Assembly: GCA_036925085.1 (NCBI GenBank)
Contig: JAUPFP010000072.1
Coordinates: 697,001-761,000, forward strand
From: Brachycybe producta
Taxonomy: Eukaryota; Arthropoda; Diplopoda; Playtdesmida; Andrognathidae
Direction: 5' to 3'
Length of the DNA: 64,000 bases
Shown here: in pieces, positions 42,350 through 54,698 of the stretch
How the letters are laid out: each line of letters begins with the position of its first letter
Numbering within the stretch: position 1 is the first letter of the stretch
Notes under the pieces: generated by a model
The model's database searches: none
The model's input: the letters and a program-made list of their open reading frames with translations, nothing else
What the model was told of the DNA's origin: nothing
Program-made: the position numbers and the translations under genes

Positions 42350-42785
42350 ATATTTAAGAGCCTAGATACACGTCCTCCGTCTCGTTGTTTTGAGCAGACG
42401 ACAACAAGATACACGAGTGTTACTATGTGCTGTTAACTAAACTTGCTAGAAATAGTCTCGCAATCACTCTATTAAAATACAGTTAAGCGCAAAATACAAT
42501 AAAAAGTATTGTTCATAAAGTGATCGCTTTATATTCATTTTGAAAAGGTCCTTCTATTTTTAAATAACGTTTAAAATCGTTCGTTTTTTTTAACTCCATG
42601 TTAAATCCCATTGGACCAAAAATATGTCCCACAAACGTTTGAAGAACTCTCGTTAAACATTATTTAGAACAATCACATAAAGATTAGCACGTGTATGAAT
42701 CTGTTGGCTTCACTCTGATTCATTTTTATAAGCTTAGCACGTGCAATTGTTTTTCTATTAATTTTTATGTGACTTCATATACATC
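42350..42785. repeat. Dispersed repeat of about 420 bases, copy 1
   Basis: It starts AAGAGCCTAGATACAC and includes AAAATACAGTTAAGCGCAAA, CCATGTTAAATCCCATTGGA and a late TTATGTGACTT. It is collinear with 55233-55640, including a short inverted stretch near its middle. Non-coding; class unknown. Confidence 0.65.
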
Positions 42786-43523
42786 ATAACAAACCTTTTG
42801 AAAGCCATTTTTATACCAGAAATGATTGCAGCGCCAACATTCGGAGAAATTTTGTATTAAACAGTGTATCTAGGCTTATTAAGTTGTGTAGTCTTGACAA
42901 AATGTGCCATTTAAATTGCTTGACATTTAATTTGAATATTCACCTAATTAATTTAAATTGTGTAGTTCTTATTTTTCTTAATATTTCTCTCAAACGTTCG
43001 AAAAAAACTTAAATTCTATTCAAATCAGTTAAAAAATGAATATTTTCTAACCTTGAACACCTACCAATACAAAGTTAAAATCAAGGAGATTTTTTTTTCC
43101 GTATAAGCTTTGTAAATTGACAGTTTTAGTTGCGCAAATTGTGTGAGCAACTAAATCTTTACGATCAATGGTAATCATTATGACGTGTGAAATGAAGGAA
43201 GGCTCACGATTGCGTGGTTTAAAATCAGATAAAGACGTCATATAGGTCTGTACTGTGTTCAATGCACGTTTCAATGTGACATTTTAACAGGTTAAAATTA
43301 GCTGATTAAGATCTTTTGATAGTTAGAGAAATTCAAAAAATGATTTCTTTTGTAATTTAGATACAATCGAAAAAATTTGCAAATTTTTGATTAACCAATA
43401 CAATGGTCTGGTCAATTACACCCAGCATATATACGTTACTGATTGAATTATGGAAAGAGAGTAAGTAACCGGATAAGAGTGCCATTTGACGTCATTTGTA
43501 GGCTCCCTTTACCCCCAAAAAAA

Positions 43524-43666
43524 ACAGGCAATTGTGTTCAGCATTAGAATTTCTTTTGCCCCGCCCTTTTATCAACGTCATCAATTTTTAATTGGTTTGT
43601 TACTTGGTCTGACACTCATTAAGGGGCGGAGCAAAAGAAATTCTAAAGCTGGGCACAATTGCCTGT
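43524..43666. mobile_element. Palindromic MITE, type A ends
   Basis: ACAGGCAATTGTGTTCAGCA to TGGGCACAATTGCCTGT. It has a shortened right core (the second TTCTAATTGG is missing), so it is a deletion derivative of the 34488 type. Confidence 0.75.
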
Positions 43667-43930
43667 CCCTCAAAATCGGCCTAGCAAACAAACGCTTGAA
43701 AATTACCTGTAAGAAAAAAAATAACTCACTGTCATTTACCAAACTTCCTTTAAAAAAAAAGGTTTAAAAATTTTAAATCTTCATAATTAAAAAAAACTAT
43801 TTTTCTTTGTAAATTTTCATGATTCCCCCCCCCCCCCACCTAATTTCACTACCGCCTGGATGCAATTGCATCCAGGGCCCTGAAGCTATATGCAAAACAG
43901 GCAGTTAGAAATCGGGGAGAACTTCGTACC

Positions 43931-44139
43931 TTATTAGGACGTTTAGAATATAAACATGAAGCCAATATACAGTAATATACAGGCATTTAGAAATTGGGAA
44001 GAACTTCAGTTGGCTCCACCCTTGTTATGACGAACGCAACTTCTAAGTGGTTGGTTATGTAGTCTGGCGTTAGAAGTTGCCGGTCGTCATAACAAGGGCG
44101 GAGCCAACTTGTGTTCGTCCCGATTTCTAAATGCCTGTG
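43931..44139. mobile_element. Palindromic MITE, type B ends, with shared left flank
   Basis: Positions 43931-43980 repeat the 45-base flank seen before 35921. Then CATTTAGAAATTGGGAAGAA is mirrored by TTCGTCCCGATTTCTAAATG. The core is shortened. Just before it (43903-43928) a separate scrap of the same end occurs. Confidence 0.7.
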
Positions 44140-44261
44140 TATAAAGCTCTACTAAATAACAATCTGCATAATTTTAAATTTGCCCTTTTCTAACTGCCTG
44201 TATATGCAAATACTGGTTGTGAAAAAAGTGTCTTAAGAAGTAAGAAAAAACAAGCCGTAAT

Positions 44262-44390
44262 TGTGTCTTGTGTTGTTGGTGTAGTTGGTTAGTGTCTCAG
44301 GCTCCTGAGGCCCAGTATTTTGAAATATTTCAGAAAATAAAAGTTAAATAAAAAGCGAGTAAGAATTATGAAGTTAAATAAAACTAGGAA
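44262..44390 (+). mobile_element. tRNA-derived SINE, truncated copy 2
   Basis: CTTGTGTTGTTGGTGTAGTT with GGTTAGTGTCTCAGGCTCC carries the A-box region of the SINE at 15293. The B box is lost, but the AAGTTAAATAAAA tail remains and is partly duplicated. Confidence 0.5.
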
Positions 44391-45393
44391 CTCATCGATT
44401 GTCAGAATACCAAGAATACGGATGTCATTGTCGTTTGAAAACCAGAAAAAATGTAACGAAGGCACAGAATAATTCCGTATCATTGAAAACGAAAGAAATA
44501 TTGACATTGGCTTAATTTATGTACAAATAGCAATAAAAAGGTTTCCAGCACTTAAACCAAATCCATCAAGGACCTAATTAGGGGCCGCTCTTGTAAATAA
44601 AAAAAAAATCAATTTTTATATTGAAAAATTGAGAAAATAAATATTTTCTCATTTTCATTTCAAAATTTAAAAAATGTTGAGTTGAAAATGAGGAAATATT
44701 TATTTTCTCAATTTTTTATACGAAATTTATATTGTGTATTAAGATTTTAAGATTTTTTACTACAGAATTTATTTTTTATTTAAATAATTATGATTAAAAA
44801 AAAACGGTAAAGGAGTTTTTGGTTTTGAATTTTACCAATTTTTTTTTTGGGAATGCTTTCTAATGATTCAAATGTGACAAATAGACATTGAAACACATAA
44901 CTCTTTAAATGTTATGATTGTGGAAGAATGTAATAACCTTTTTGGAAAGACGCAAGTAAAACCAAATATCTTAAGCGAAGATGGTCATTTATTTAGAAAA
45001 TATTCCACACGATTTCACAGACGAAAGAAGTCATTTTTCACCACCATATTATAGGCCTACTGTATGTGTGTGTTTGTATATTTTTTTATGCACTTGATAT
45101 GAAATATCTCAAGACTTGGAAAAAGGATTTGGATGGAATATGTTTCTGTGATTTTTCGTTCTGTATAGCCTATATATACACACACACAGTAGTAAGTATA
45201 TATTTTATATACTTTTGTAGTCCAGTATCTCGTGTCCATCCACTGATAAGTGGTCAGTGGTCAGGTCACTCTTTCTCTCTCCTGAGAGATTGACTTCAGT
45301 CATATGTGTTCTCTTGTTGTAGATTACTTGCAAATGCATAACTGCGCTTTATGATGGATGACCATGTGACTTCCGCTCTTCGCGTGTGTATTT

Positions 45394-45602
45394 GTTGGTG
45401 GAAAGGGGGGGGGGAGGAGGGAGTGGGACATACTTGTCCAAAGACATAGATAGATGATTGCAAAAATCACACACACATAAATGGAAAAGATATTCCACTT
45501 TTTTGGTCAAGCATATCTGACTTACTATCACGTATAACTTTCTGTTTAGAAGATGGGGTTGGGGTAGGCGGGAGAGATGAGTTGAGGTTTGGGGGGGGGG
45601 GG
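45394..45602. repeat. Paired poly-G runs
   Basis: Two G-runs of 9 to 14 bases (about 45403-45411 and 45589-45602) about 190 bases apart, in AT-rich DNA without recognisable genes. Confidence 0.6.
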
Positions 45603-47122
45603 GTTCCATCATACTAATATTTATGTCCAAAAAGAAGTGGTCATTTCTTGTGGAGAGAGAGAGAGTGAGTTATTAATCACCTGTAATGAATGGATATCTT
45701 TCATTTAAAAGAGTTGGATTTATTTATGACGGTTGCTTCTGCTGCTTTTTTTTTGTTGCTATTTCATTACACAAGGGGTGTTATCACATTAGTTCCCCTT
45801 ACTGCCAAGTTAAGGGGGGTAGAAACAGGGCCGTTTGGGGGGGATTATCAGTTTGTTCTGTTTACAACTTGCTTAGTTTGTTAGATTTTAATTCACTTCA
45901 GGTTTCACTTCATTTTGTTTAGTTTAAAGAAGTTTATGAAGTTACAATACGTTGTAGCCTAATTAGTCGTTGGTAATCTTTTTTATTGGCTAATTTTTCA
46001 GGTAAGGCAAGCTAGGCTACTAGTGATTACTGGTGGTAGCTGTCAGCTAAGATGGCTTTTGTATTTACAACTTAATATTGGAAAGTAACGTGCAATCTTG
46101 GCACATCTCTCCATTATTGTTTTATGTTCATAAAGTCAACTTGATTTAAATCAGTTGCTTTTTTTAATTAAAATTAACTTGATTTAAATCACATTTTCAA
46201 AATTATTGTTTTTTATTTAAAAAAAAAACTGAATTAAAAAGGAAATTAATTTATTCTAATAATGTGTGCTTGACAGGTGAATAAACACTTTTTCAAGAAT
46301 GAATTTTCAGTTTATAAAAGGGAAATTTTGTGAAATTTAAAAAAATTAAAAAAAAATTGATTTAAATTAAAAAAAGTACGATTTTTTTTATCTTTTTTTT
46401 TAAATAAAAAAACCGAATTTCTAATTTTTAAACCATCCAGAAGTGGAGGTCCTACACCTTAATTTGCATGCAAGCATTACAGTTAGATTGTGCCATTTAA
46501 AAGTAACCTCTGATATAAGTATATATTTATAAGTTATGTAATACTGTAAGAGTGAGTGAGAACAAGGTTTAAGGAGGGGTTTTTGCATTGAGTTTGTGAG
46601 ATCCATTCATCCATCTTGTGTGTGTGTGTTGTATGCGTTTGATCTTTTCTGCTCCAGTGGCACCATTGTGGTTGCTCCCGAGAGCGTATAATTAAATGTT
46701 TATCTAATAGTGGGATACCAAATGTACTGATAATAAGAGCTAACTCTGAAGAATGCAACAGAAAGGGAGTAAGTTCTCTCAATGCTTTTTTTTTTTTTGC
46801 TTTGTAGTGAAATCACTTATCTTTGAGATGCACACTTTTTTTTGGCAATGGTCTCTCTAGTATAGCTTCTTTTCCTGTCCAAATTCATTCCTTCACCTCT
46901 ATTCTTGTTTTAAATACGAGCCTGGTGAACTAAAAGCGGGGGGGGGGGGGTCTCACAAAAATCTTTCTTTAGGACAAAATGGTAGGTTACTATATAGTTC
47001 AGTATGTTCATCAGGGTTGCAAAAAGTCATGATTTTTTTGGAAAATAATCAAAATATCTGAATTTTTTTATATAATGTATTTTTATGATATAAGGTATAA
47101 TCGGATACTTAATGTTTTAACC

Positions 47123-47592
47123 CAGCGGTCGCCAACCTTTCGGACCTCACGGACCACTAAATTCAAAATTTAAAATCCCGCAGACCACTAATATGAATTT
47201 TTTTAAAAAAATAAATACGTTTGTCAAATAATGATCAGAGAACTTCCATTTTATTAATAAAAAATCTCTAAATGTTGTTTAATTGTAACAAAATTATAAA
47301 AGTTAGTTTGAAGTTTAATTATTAGAAAATAATTGAAGCTTAGGGGAGAAGCGTGTGTTGTGGGGGGGGGGGGGGGAACTGAACGAAATGTTGCTGTCGC
47401 GTGCTGCCGTATTTTACGAGAACTGTACTAGCCTCTAGTACGTTTCGTGAATTTAGTGCAATAGAAAGGCGAAAATTGTCATTCAGAAAATAGAAGAATT
47501 TATTAAGAATATTTGTTTTGTTTTAGTATTAAAACAAAAAACATGCAAATATTGTCCAGATTTGTCTGCGGACCACCGGTTGGCGACCACTG
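47123..47592. mobile_element. hAT-like element with exact 8-bp target duplication
   Basis: The ends are CAGCGGTCGCCAACC and GGTTGGCGACCACTG, flanked by TTTTAACC on both sides (47115-47122, 47593-47600). CGGACCTCACGGACCAC and GTCTGCGGACCACC form further inverted parts. It includes a poly-G run (47360-47373). 470 bases, no transposase. Confidence 0.9.
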
Positions 47593-47617
47593 TTTTAACC
47601 AGAATATCACTTTTTTT

Positions 47618-48068
47618 ACGGACCCCTGTTGAGGACATAAGATTTTTTTTATCTCGTCCGGACGAGGTACAAAGTCGGGTCTGGATGAAAGAATGAACAT
47701 TGTAGAGTAACTCTAAAACACGAAACAGAATGCATATAGAATTGGAGGAACACAATACTTTTTTTCATATCGGTGATTAGGTGGTGTTACGTTAAAGTAA
47801 GCTTGTTGCAGGAAGTCTGGAGGGCCGGCCACCCAGAATGTCAAAAAAGAATCACATGATTTAATTTTTAAAAAAAAATGGTTGTTTGTTTCGCACCCAT
47901 GTTAGTATAGTTTTCAGCCAATTTGATATGCATTTTGTTTCAGGTTTTAGAGTTATCCCACAATATTCATTATTTCATCCTGATCCGACTTACTATCTCA
48001 TCCAGACGACTTAGTAACTTGTCCGGACGAGATAAAAAATATTTCATGTCCTCAACAGGGCGCCGTAC
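47618..48068. mobile_element. TIR element (CCTGTTGAGGACAT ends) of the AAAAGGATGAA family
   Basis: CCCTGTTGAGGACATAAG at the left is mirrored by CATGTCCTCAACAGGG at the right, each followed inward by CTCGTCCGGACGAG. The interior matches 41420-41785. It lies 25 bases from the hAT insertion at 47123-47592. Confidence 0.7.
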
Positions 48069-48606
48069 TTTTTATTCCATTTGTTTGCAATTATTATTTT
48101 TCATTTAAAAATGATAATAGATTACAGAGGGCCTGTAATGGAAAAATTGTCGTGTCTGAAACCTTTAAACTGATTTTATTAGATATTTGGGTGCTGATTT
48201 CAGGGAAAAAAATAGTAAAGTTTTATCAGCTACTATTTTTTTCCACGAAATTATATTTTAATTTCACAATTTACATTATGGTTATTGGTTATGGCTAATG
48301 CTATGACTTTTAGTAGTTTTCATGAAAATAGTTTCATTTGACAAGTAAAATAAATATTTACAATAATAAAATTAATGTAGATCTATATGGATGGAACAAC
48401 GTCAATTATAATAGCAGACTACTGTTTGATGCTGCATAAAAAGAAGACCCCACAAGATGAGTTAGTTTTTAGTTAAGGATTTCAGGCCCACCCGCCGATA
48501 GGCTTTAGGCCCTCACATGAAAAGTTTTATCAGTTTTTTTTTTAAATTACTCGGTCACCATAGATGACCAGGTGTCACGTGCACACTGTGAGGATTTCAT
48601 CTGTTA

Positions 48607-48884
48607 TTAGGTCCGAGCACCAAATGGGTGGCTTCCGAAAACCGCCACCACTGTGAACCGCACAATGGCTTCTTTGTGGTGCTGTTCATGTAGATCATCT
48701 TCTTTTTCCAATGGCCAGTGGTATCCATTACTCGTAACGAACCTGGCCAATGCACTTCTTTCCATAACCCTATTTACCATTCCACAGTCATACAGGATAT
48801 GATCTACTGTTTCACTACCACCTCCACCACAGGCACAATATAATCCATCCACAAGATGAGTACAAAAGAAAAAAGCACCCATTG
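48607..48884 (-). pseudogene. Non-LTR retrotransposon remnant with C-terminal CCHC motif
   Basis: The minus-strand frame reads HLVDGLYCACGGGGSETVDH then ILYDC. The C-x-C...H...C spacing with ETVDHIL is the C-terminal zinc-knuckle-like motif of R1/Jockey-type non-LTR elements. The rest of the element is missing; a hAT-like piece (48885-49038) abuts its upstream side. Confidence 0.6.
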
Positions 48885-49038
48885 ACAGGGCTGGCGTTAG
48901 GGCAAGATGAGCGAGGCAACCACCTTGGGCACCGCGCTTTCAGGTGCCCCACGTTGCTGACTAAACATTTTTTTCCTCGGCCCCGCTCATTGCTTGCAGC
49001 CTTGGGCCTAGCATAGGCCTACTCTAAGGCCGGCGCTG
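48885..49038. mobile_element. Short hAT-like MITE
   Basis: CAGGGCTGGCGTTAGGGC at the left and, inverted, CAGCGCCGGCCTTAGAGTAG at the right. The flanking octamers CCCATTGA and CCTTCATT are not alike, so the duplication is lost or the borders are inexact. Confidence 0.5.
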
Positions 49039-49864
49039 CCTTCATTTCCAAATGCACATCATCATCATTTCCTGCACCTTCCCCCCCCCCCCCCCCCCGC
49101 AGTATACAAGGTCGGCCTTATGGGTTCTATCTCTCCACTTTCGACCCCATATCCCGTTTTACCACCACATTCCAAGCATGTTTGGGCATTCCTCTACCCC
49201 TTTTAATCCCCAGGTCCAACCCCATCACCTGTTTAAGCAGCTCAACTTCCCCACTCCTAGTTACATGCTAAGTGCACAGTCAGTTCCAAATGCACAAAAG
49301 TAGAAATTACTAGACTTTGAATTTTTCACGCGCCGTAAATTACTGACTCCAAGTTGTTTTACATGTGTCAGTTGACGAAAATGGAGTTGTTCTAATGTCC
49401 AACAAGGCTAGGCATATATTCAATATACATAAAAACTTATAAAAGTAGTGATAAAAGTTGATTTTGTTTGTGTCTGATTTTTTTGTTGCTTCCCCCCTCC
49501 CCCTCCCCCCCATTCAGAAAAAAAAAAGTTACAGGAAGAATTTTTGATGGTCACTCAGGAACTCCTTAGATTAGCGATAACTGTGCATGTCAGCGTCACG
49601 GACATGCTGTGGTTTTGGTCAGTTTTTTTTTCTCTATTTTCTTATCGAGAAACGTCTTCTGTTACAACGCTCTCTGTATGTTTTTACTTTCCTTTTTGTT
49701 GTTGTTGGTTGCTTGTTGATGATTTCTTTTTCATTTGAAGTTGAGTTTTTTTTTTAAAAAAAGAAGACTCTTCGTTGTGTATCTCGTAGTTCCTCAAGGA
49801 TAGCAAGCAACAAAAAAATGATGTCCTTCAAAAAATAGCTGAATTTTCATCATTGAATCATCAT

Positions 49865-50356
49865 CAGGGCTCGGATTTTTATGCAAAATCAAGCAAACGT
49901 TTCTCAATCTGTGGCCCCAAGAGCCATTTGGTTAGAGGCTAGAATTCTAGTTGACAATTGATAGTGACCAAGAGATTTAGATTTTTTGATTTAAAAAAGC
50001 ATAATTGCCAGTGCCGGATTAAACCCTATTGAGGCCCCTAGGCAGTCGTAATCTCGGGGCCCCCCTCCCCCTAATACAACTTTAAACATTCACTTTTCCT
50101 CAAATTTTTTGTCATGACATTTTCTGGAAACAATTTTAAAAAGCTTGATTGTAGTTTTCTTTCAATATCGAATAAATATTATTTTGATCTGTTATCTTGG
50201 GGTCTCTAAAAGGCGTGGGGCCCATAGACCGGTGCCTACTCTGCCTCTGGCAGTGATAATTGCCGTTGTTCTAATGATGATAAATACTTCATAATTGGCA
50301 CTTGGGCCACAAATTGAGAAACATTTGCTTCATATTGCTTAAAAATCAGAGCCCTA
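49865..50356. mobile_element. hAT-like element carrying another hAT-like insertion
   Basis: CAGGGCTCGGATTTTTATGC is mirrored by TTAAAAATCAGAGCCCTA. The flanks are ATCATCAT (49857-49864) and ATCATTAT (50357-50364). Subterminal GTTTCTCAATCTGTGGCCCC and GGGCCACAAATTGAGAAACA pair as well. Interrupted by 50009-50255. Confidence 0.8.
50009..50255. mobile_element. hAT-like MITE nested in 49865-50356
   Basis: It starts CAGTGCCGGATTAAACCC and ends CTGCCTCTGGCAGTG, between exact copies of ATAATTGC (50001-50008 and 50256-50263). Contains inverted GGGGCCC-type words. 247 bases. Confidence 0.85.
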
Positions 50357-50615
50357 ATCATTATCTTCATCATCGGTTTATCCAGTAAACTTTATTATAT
50401 TCAAACTTTTTGCAATTATGGCAGCGGGAAGTTTGGTTCAGTTGTTGCTTTTGTTGATTGAAGTTTTGAGCTAGAATAATATTAGGATACTCAACAATTT
50501 GTTGTAAAGTGTAGTACAACATCACACATTATCGTTTGCAACATGTTTGTATTTGTCATTTAGAATAATTATTGGACAAATTTATATTTACTAGCATTTT
50601 TTCCAAGCGGGACTT

Positions 50616-50926
50616 GTTAGACTGGGCGCAAGTTGAGACGCAGTTCGGTGAGGTGAGGTGACTCACCGTGAGTTTCTGTGAAACACAGAAATGAATACAG
50701 CAGCGAATGTTCGTCTGTGCTCGTGCCGCAGTTCTCACGTGGTGACTACGACCTGCTTCCGTGTTTGTTTTGTTTTGACTAATGTTGACACAACGTCCAG
50801 ACACGCAGTGGCGATAGAACTGCCGCCTTAACTTTCGCTTGACCCTGCGCGCAGTTGATTCAGATCCTGTTTCACTCTGCGTGCCCTGCGTCACCCTGCG
50901 GGCACAACTTGCGCCTTGCCTTACAG
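50616..50926. mobile_element. TIR element (GGCGCAAGTTG ends)
   Basis: CTGGGCGCAAGTTGAGACGC at the left is opposed by GCACAACTTGCGCCTTGCC at the right. Internal CACGTGG/GTTCGTC-like words are inverted pairs. The minus-strand frame 50556-50948 runs through it and shows no domain. Confidence 0.5.
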
Positions 50927-51756
50927 TCAGTATTAAACCATCCTTCATGGTTTTGTTCTTACTAGAATTGTGCTATTGGGCCATCGTTGCCATTGGTCAA
51001 ATGATTAGTATGTAAACTGGCCTCTTTAACCGTCTAAAAAGTGGTGACGGTCCAAGGTTTGTTGATGTACGGCATTGGATGTCGGCAACCCGTGCCCAGA
51101 TCCTGTCCCGTTGTTTTTTTTACGGGCGCAATGATGACGTACTTGGTCACCCGTCTTCCATATATAGCGACTAGTGTTGAAATTGACTGTAAAAAGTTTA
51201 CGCCTCCCAGAGAGACAACACTTGGAGTAGTTATGACTCAGGTACCCCAATTAGTAGGCCAAAAAATAAGGCTCAAAACGTTAATGACTATAATATGTTG
51301 AAATCTATTGGAAATATTACAGCGAACTATAAAATTGACCTAAAACTTTAGAGAATTTTCTCGTCCGATCAATTTTTGAGATCAATTTAATGGAAACATA
51401 TTTTAAAGTATATATCATACTATTGGCTGTGTGACATTGTAGTTCAATTTGTTGAGTAATATGAATTCACTTTTTAACGGAACTGCACGAAACCTTAAGG
51501 TTTCTTTGTTCTGTATTTAAATTCTATCTCATTACACCTATAAATAATCCAGTCGAGAGATCTGTGATGTTCTACCAGGGAATTATTCCCAACATAAATG
51601 GTTTAGATTTAGGCAAAATTTCTCGCAAAATTGAATGTAGTGCACGGTGCCTCGAACAAATGAAGCCAAATTGGCCACTTGACACCTTTCCATAGGTAGT
51701 GACTTTTCGAAAACTTGATTTTATAAATACAGGTTTGTGACAAATGTAATTTTGCC

Positions 51757-52390
51757 TCAAAATTCAATTCAATCAAGTACACCTGCTATCAGCTCGAGAG
51801 CCATGTGGCAGTGGGGAACAATTTCCAATCACAAGTGGCTGTCACGGAGACGAGGCATAGACATCATCGTATTCCATAGTCTAAATACATTTGGAAAGAA
51901 AGACCACAAATATGGCATCAGTTCTAGCTCCTATTTCTCTAATAGCCTTCGGATGTCCATTTCTAGATATACGGGGGTTTCTAGTAAGAATTCCATTTAA
52001 CAGTGATCTGCTCTCTGGAACTAGCAAGCGTTCATGAAGGGCAAGGCTTAGCACTGTGGTTCGGTAGCGATTCCCACTGAAGTTCATCTAGCATGAATGT
52101 TACACTGTCAGAGTACATGTATTTCTCTTTAACAAATCTTGCAGCCCTATGCTGTACCTTTTCTATTTCATATGTTGGATTAACTAACTCTATAAGGATT
52201 CCAAATTGATGGAAAATATTCTAATGAAGGTCTGACGAGAGTAGAATAACAGACCTCTTTACATTTTCTTTTCAATTTTTCAAAGTCTGCTGTATACGAA
52301 CCACAAAGGATTTCCAATATTTTGAGAGGAGGCCAAATATAAGAATGATAAATAGTGCTGGGCGGACCAAACCGAGAACAGATCAATTTT
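51757..52390 (-). pseudogene. LINE reverse-transcriptase remnant (thumb and C-terminus)
   Basis: The minus strand encodes STLVRPSLEYFPSIWNPY (near 52195-52250), the typical LVRP.LEY...WNP motif after the catalytic domain of CR1/Jockey-type reverse transcriptases. Downstream, after frame breaks, comes a tail matching the fragment at 8221-8476. Multiple stops make it non-functional. Confidence 0.7.
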
Positions 52391-52785
52391 TGCCATTTAT
52401 ATCTGTATCTACAGGTATAAAATTAATTAACATACATAATAGCCTATAACTTTGTATTCATATTAACAAGAGGCTTATCAGGGAACGCTACTTAAGGGGC
52501 AAGCTGGGCCATTCCGGCTGTTTCTTTCCACCCGTGAGGTTGAATAGTTAAAGGAGTCGCGGTTTGGTGGATATGCCTAGGAATGGGTCGCCTAAAGACT
52601 AACAACGGATGGACTGGAGTTCTATTATACACGTAACAACTGTAATTAATTTAAATGTGAAAGTAATAAAATTATTTTAATGACAAAATTTGTCCTTTGA
52701 CAAATAATGCATAATAATTCGTCTTAAGTATGATGACGTTTGTGAACAACGTGCCTGTTTTATTGATTTGTCAATTTTATGTCTG

Positions 52786-53162
52786 AAGCCGCGTACAGAC
52801 CGAAAATTGATGTTCGTTAGCCGCTCGGAAATTGTTCGAGAGCTGCTCGCAAGTATAACGTCTAAACGAAAAAAAAATAGCGCGTTTGCATTTGCATGGC
52901 GAACAACTCTCGAGATTTTATGTTGTTAGTTCGTCAAGCTTAGTTTGAACTGGCGACGAGTTCACTCACGTCTAGACCGGGTTCTAACTGGGTTCCGAGA
53001 ACCAATCCTTTGCTTTGATGTGTACCGCCTCATGAGCGATTTTTTTGTACCGGTTCGCGAACAGCTCTAGAACTGTATGCGAGCCTCTTGTCTCAACTGG
53101 GTTCTGTTTCTGTTCGCGGACTATTCTAGAACGGCTCGCGAGCTTGATCTGTACGCGGCTTA
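52786..53162. mobile_element. TIR element (AAGCCGCGTACAGAC ends)
   Basis: AAGCCGCGTACAGAC at the left and ATCTGTACGCGGCTTA at the right. Internal GTTCGCGAAC-like and GAGCTGCTCGC/GAACAGCTC words are inverted pairs. About 377 bases, non-coding. Confidence 0.65.
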
Positions 53163-54485
53163 AAATATTTGTGGGCCATAGTTTGGAGATCCCCTCCCCC
53201 TTTTTTAAACCATAAGTCAGTAGAATGTTAAAAAAACAGATTTGAATTATGAATGCCACATATACTTTGAAAGTTGTTTTTATTCTATTCACAGTCTTTG
53301 AAATCTTTCTTTTTTGTTTGTTAAAGAAGTTCAAGAAAGAAAGGATAAGAAAAATGTCACATAGGTTTTGAGGTAAAGCTGCGAGAAGTGGGGTGAGGCG
53401 TGATGGTTGTAGGGACATAGGGAATTATATCGGACGTAGGATGAGTGATAGATCCGTGAGAGAGAGAGAGAGAAACTATATTACGATAAAAAAAAATCGT
53501 TTCACTTTCTGTGCATGTGTGACAGCCCTTTGAGATGTATAGTTGGCAAATGTATTTATAGAGAAAAGTGGACAAAAAAAAGTAACTGAATGGTCAGTTG
53601 GTCAGCCGCCTCCTCCTCCTCCTCACACGAGTTGTGTGTTATCATCACTTCTTTAGCTTTCATGAGTTCAGATGTCTTCATAGAGAAAGAAACTCTTTTG
53701 CGTCTGTTTAAGAAACATATACTGCCTTTATCTTGGTGTACCTCTACGAGATGACCAACTGGACAACTTGTCCTTTTTCAAAATCTAAGGGTTACGTTTG
53801 GAGAAAAAAAAGCCTATCTTTATTATAATTATTATTGATACAGTGGCAAAAGGCGCAAGTGCCCATGACGCCATCGGGAGGAGGATTGGTGGGGGGGGGG
53901 TGGACATAATGAATACATAAGAAGGAACATACCAAATTAAAGAGAGTATTAATAAATAATTTAATAGATCTCATAACAAAATATGAACAATAAATAAATC
54001 GAATACAAGGAACAATAAAGAACAAACTGAAAATCAGTAAATGATGAGCAATAAGAACACTATAGCAAGATAACTCTTCTGAGGAACAGCAAGACTAGGA
54101 ATAAAGATGTTTAATAACTGTAAATTTAACAAGTAATAACAATAAGAAAACAATTAAATACATAAGTAGTAACCTGGCTTTGCTAAAGAGATACTGTAGT
54201 CCTGAGCATTGTCAGCTTCTAAAATTACAGCACTTGAATAATAAATAATACGTGCATGGCTGTAACTACTACACTAGCTAAGGTGTTCAATTTCAATGGT
54301 TACCAGATGATTGTCTGTTGCTCGTGCACCGGCTTTTTGAACTGTTTCAGCTGTTCTGTTGTGTGATGGAATCAAAAGTAACTTCCAAACACAATTTGCA
54401 ATAAATACGTAAGAATGATGAAATGTTTTTACATAATATTTTACAGCAGGATTTTCCAAAATGCACCTTATGATATGTAAAATGT

Positions 54486-54698
54486 GCAAGTGTCTTGTCG
54501 GGCAAGTGTCTTGTCGGGCAAGTGTCTTGTCGGGCAAGTGTCTTGTCGGGCAAGTGTCTTGTCGGGCAAGTGTCTTGTCGGGCAAGTGTCTTGTCGGGCA
54601 AGTGTCTTGTCGGGCAAGTGTCTTGTCGGGCAAGTGTCTTGTCGGGCAAGTGTCTTGTCGGGCAAGTGTCTTGTCGGGCAAGTGTCTGTAGGGCAAAC
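54486..54698. repeat. 16-bp tandem satellite, about 13 units
   Basis: Near-identical units of GCAAGTGTCTTGTCGG head to tail without spacers. Because 16 is not a multiple of 3, every frame encodes the same 16-residue period (containing KTLARQDTCPTRHLPD on the minus strand), producing several long false open frames. Confidence 0.95.

Noticed and set aside
54486..54698. CRISPR-like array
   Set aside because: Direct 16-bp head-to-tail units without spacers in a eukaryotic genome; a satellite.
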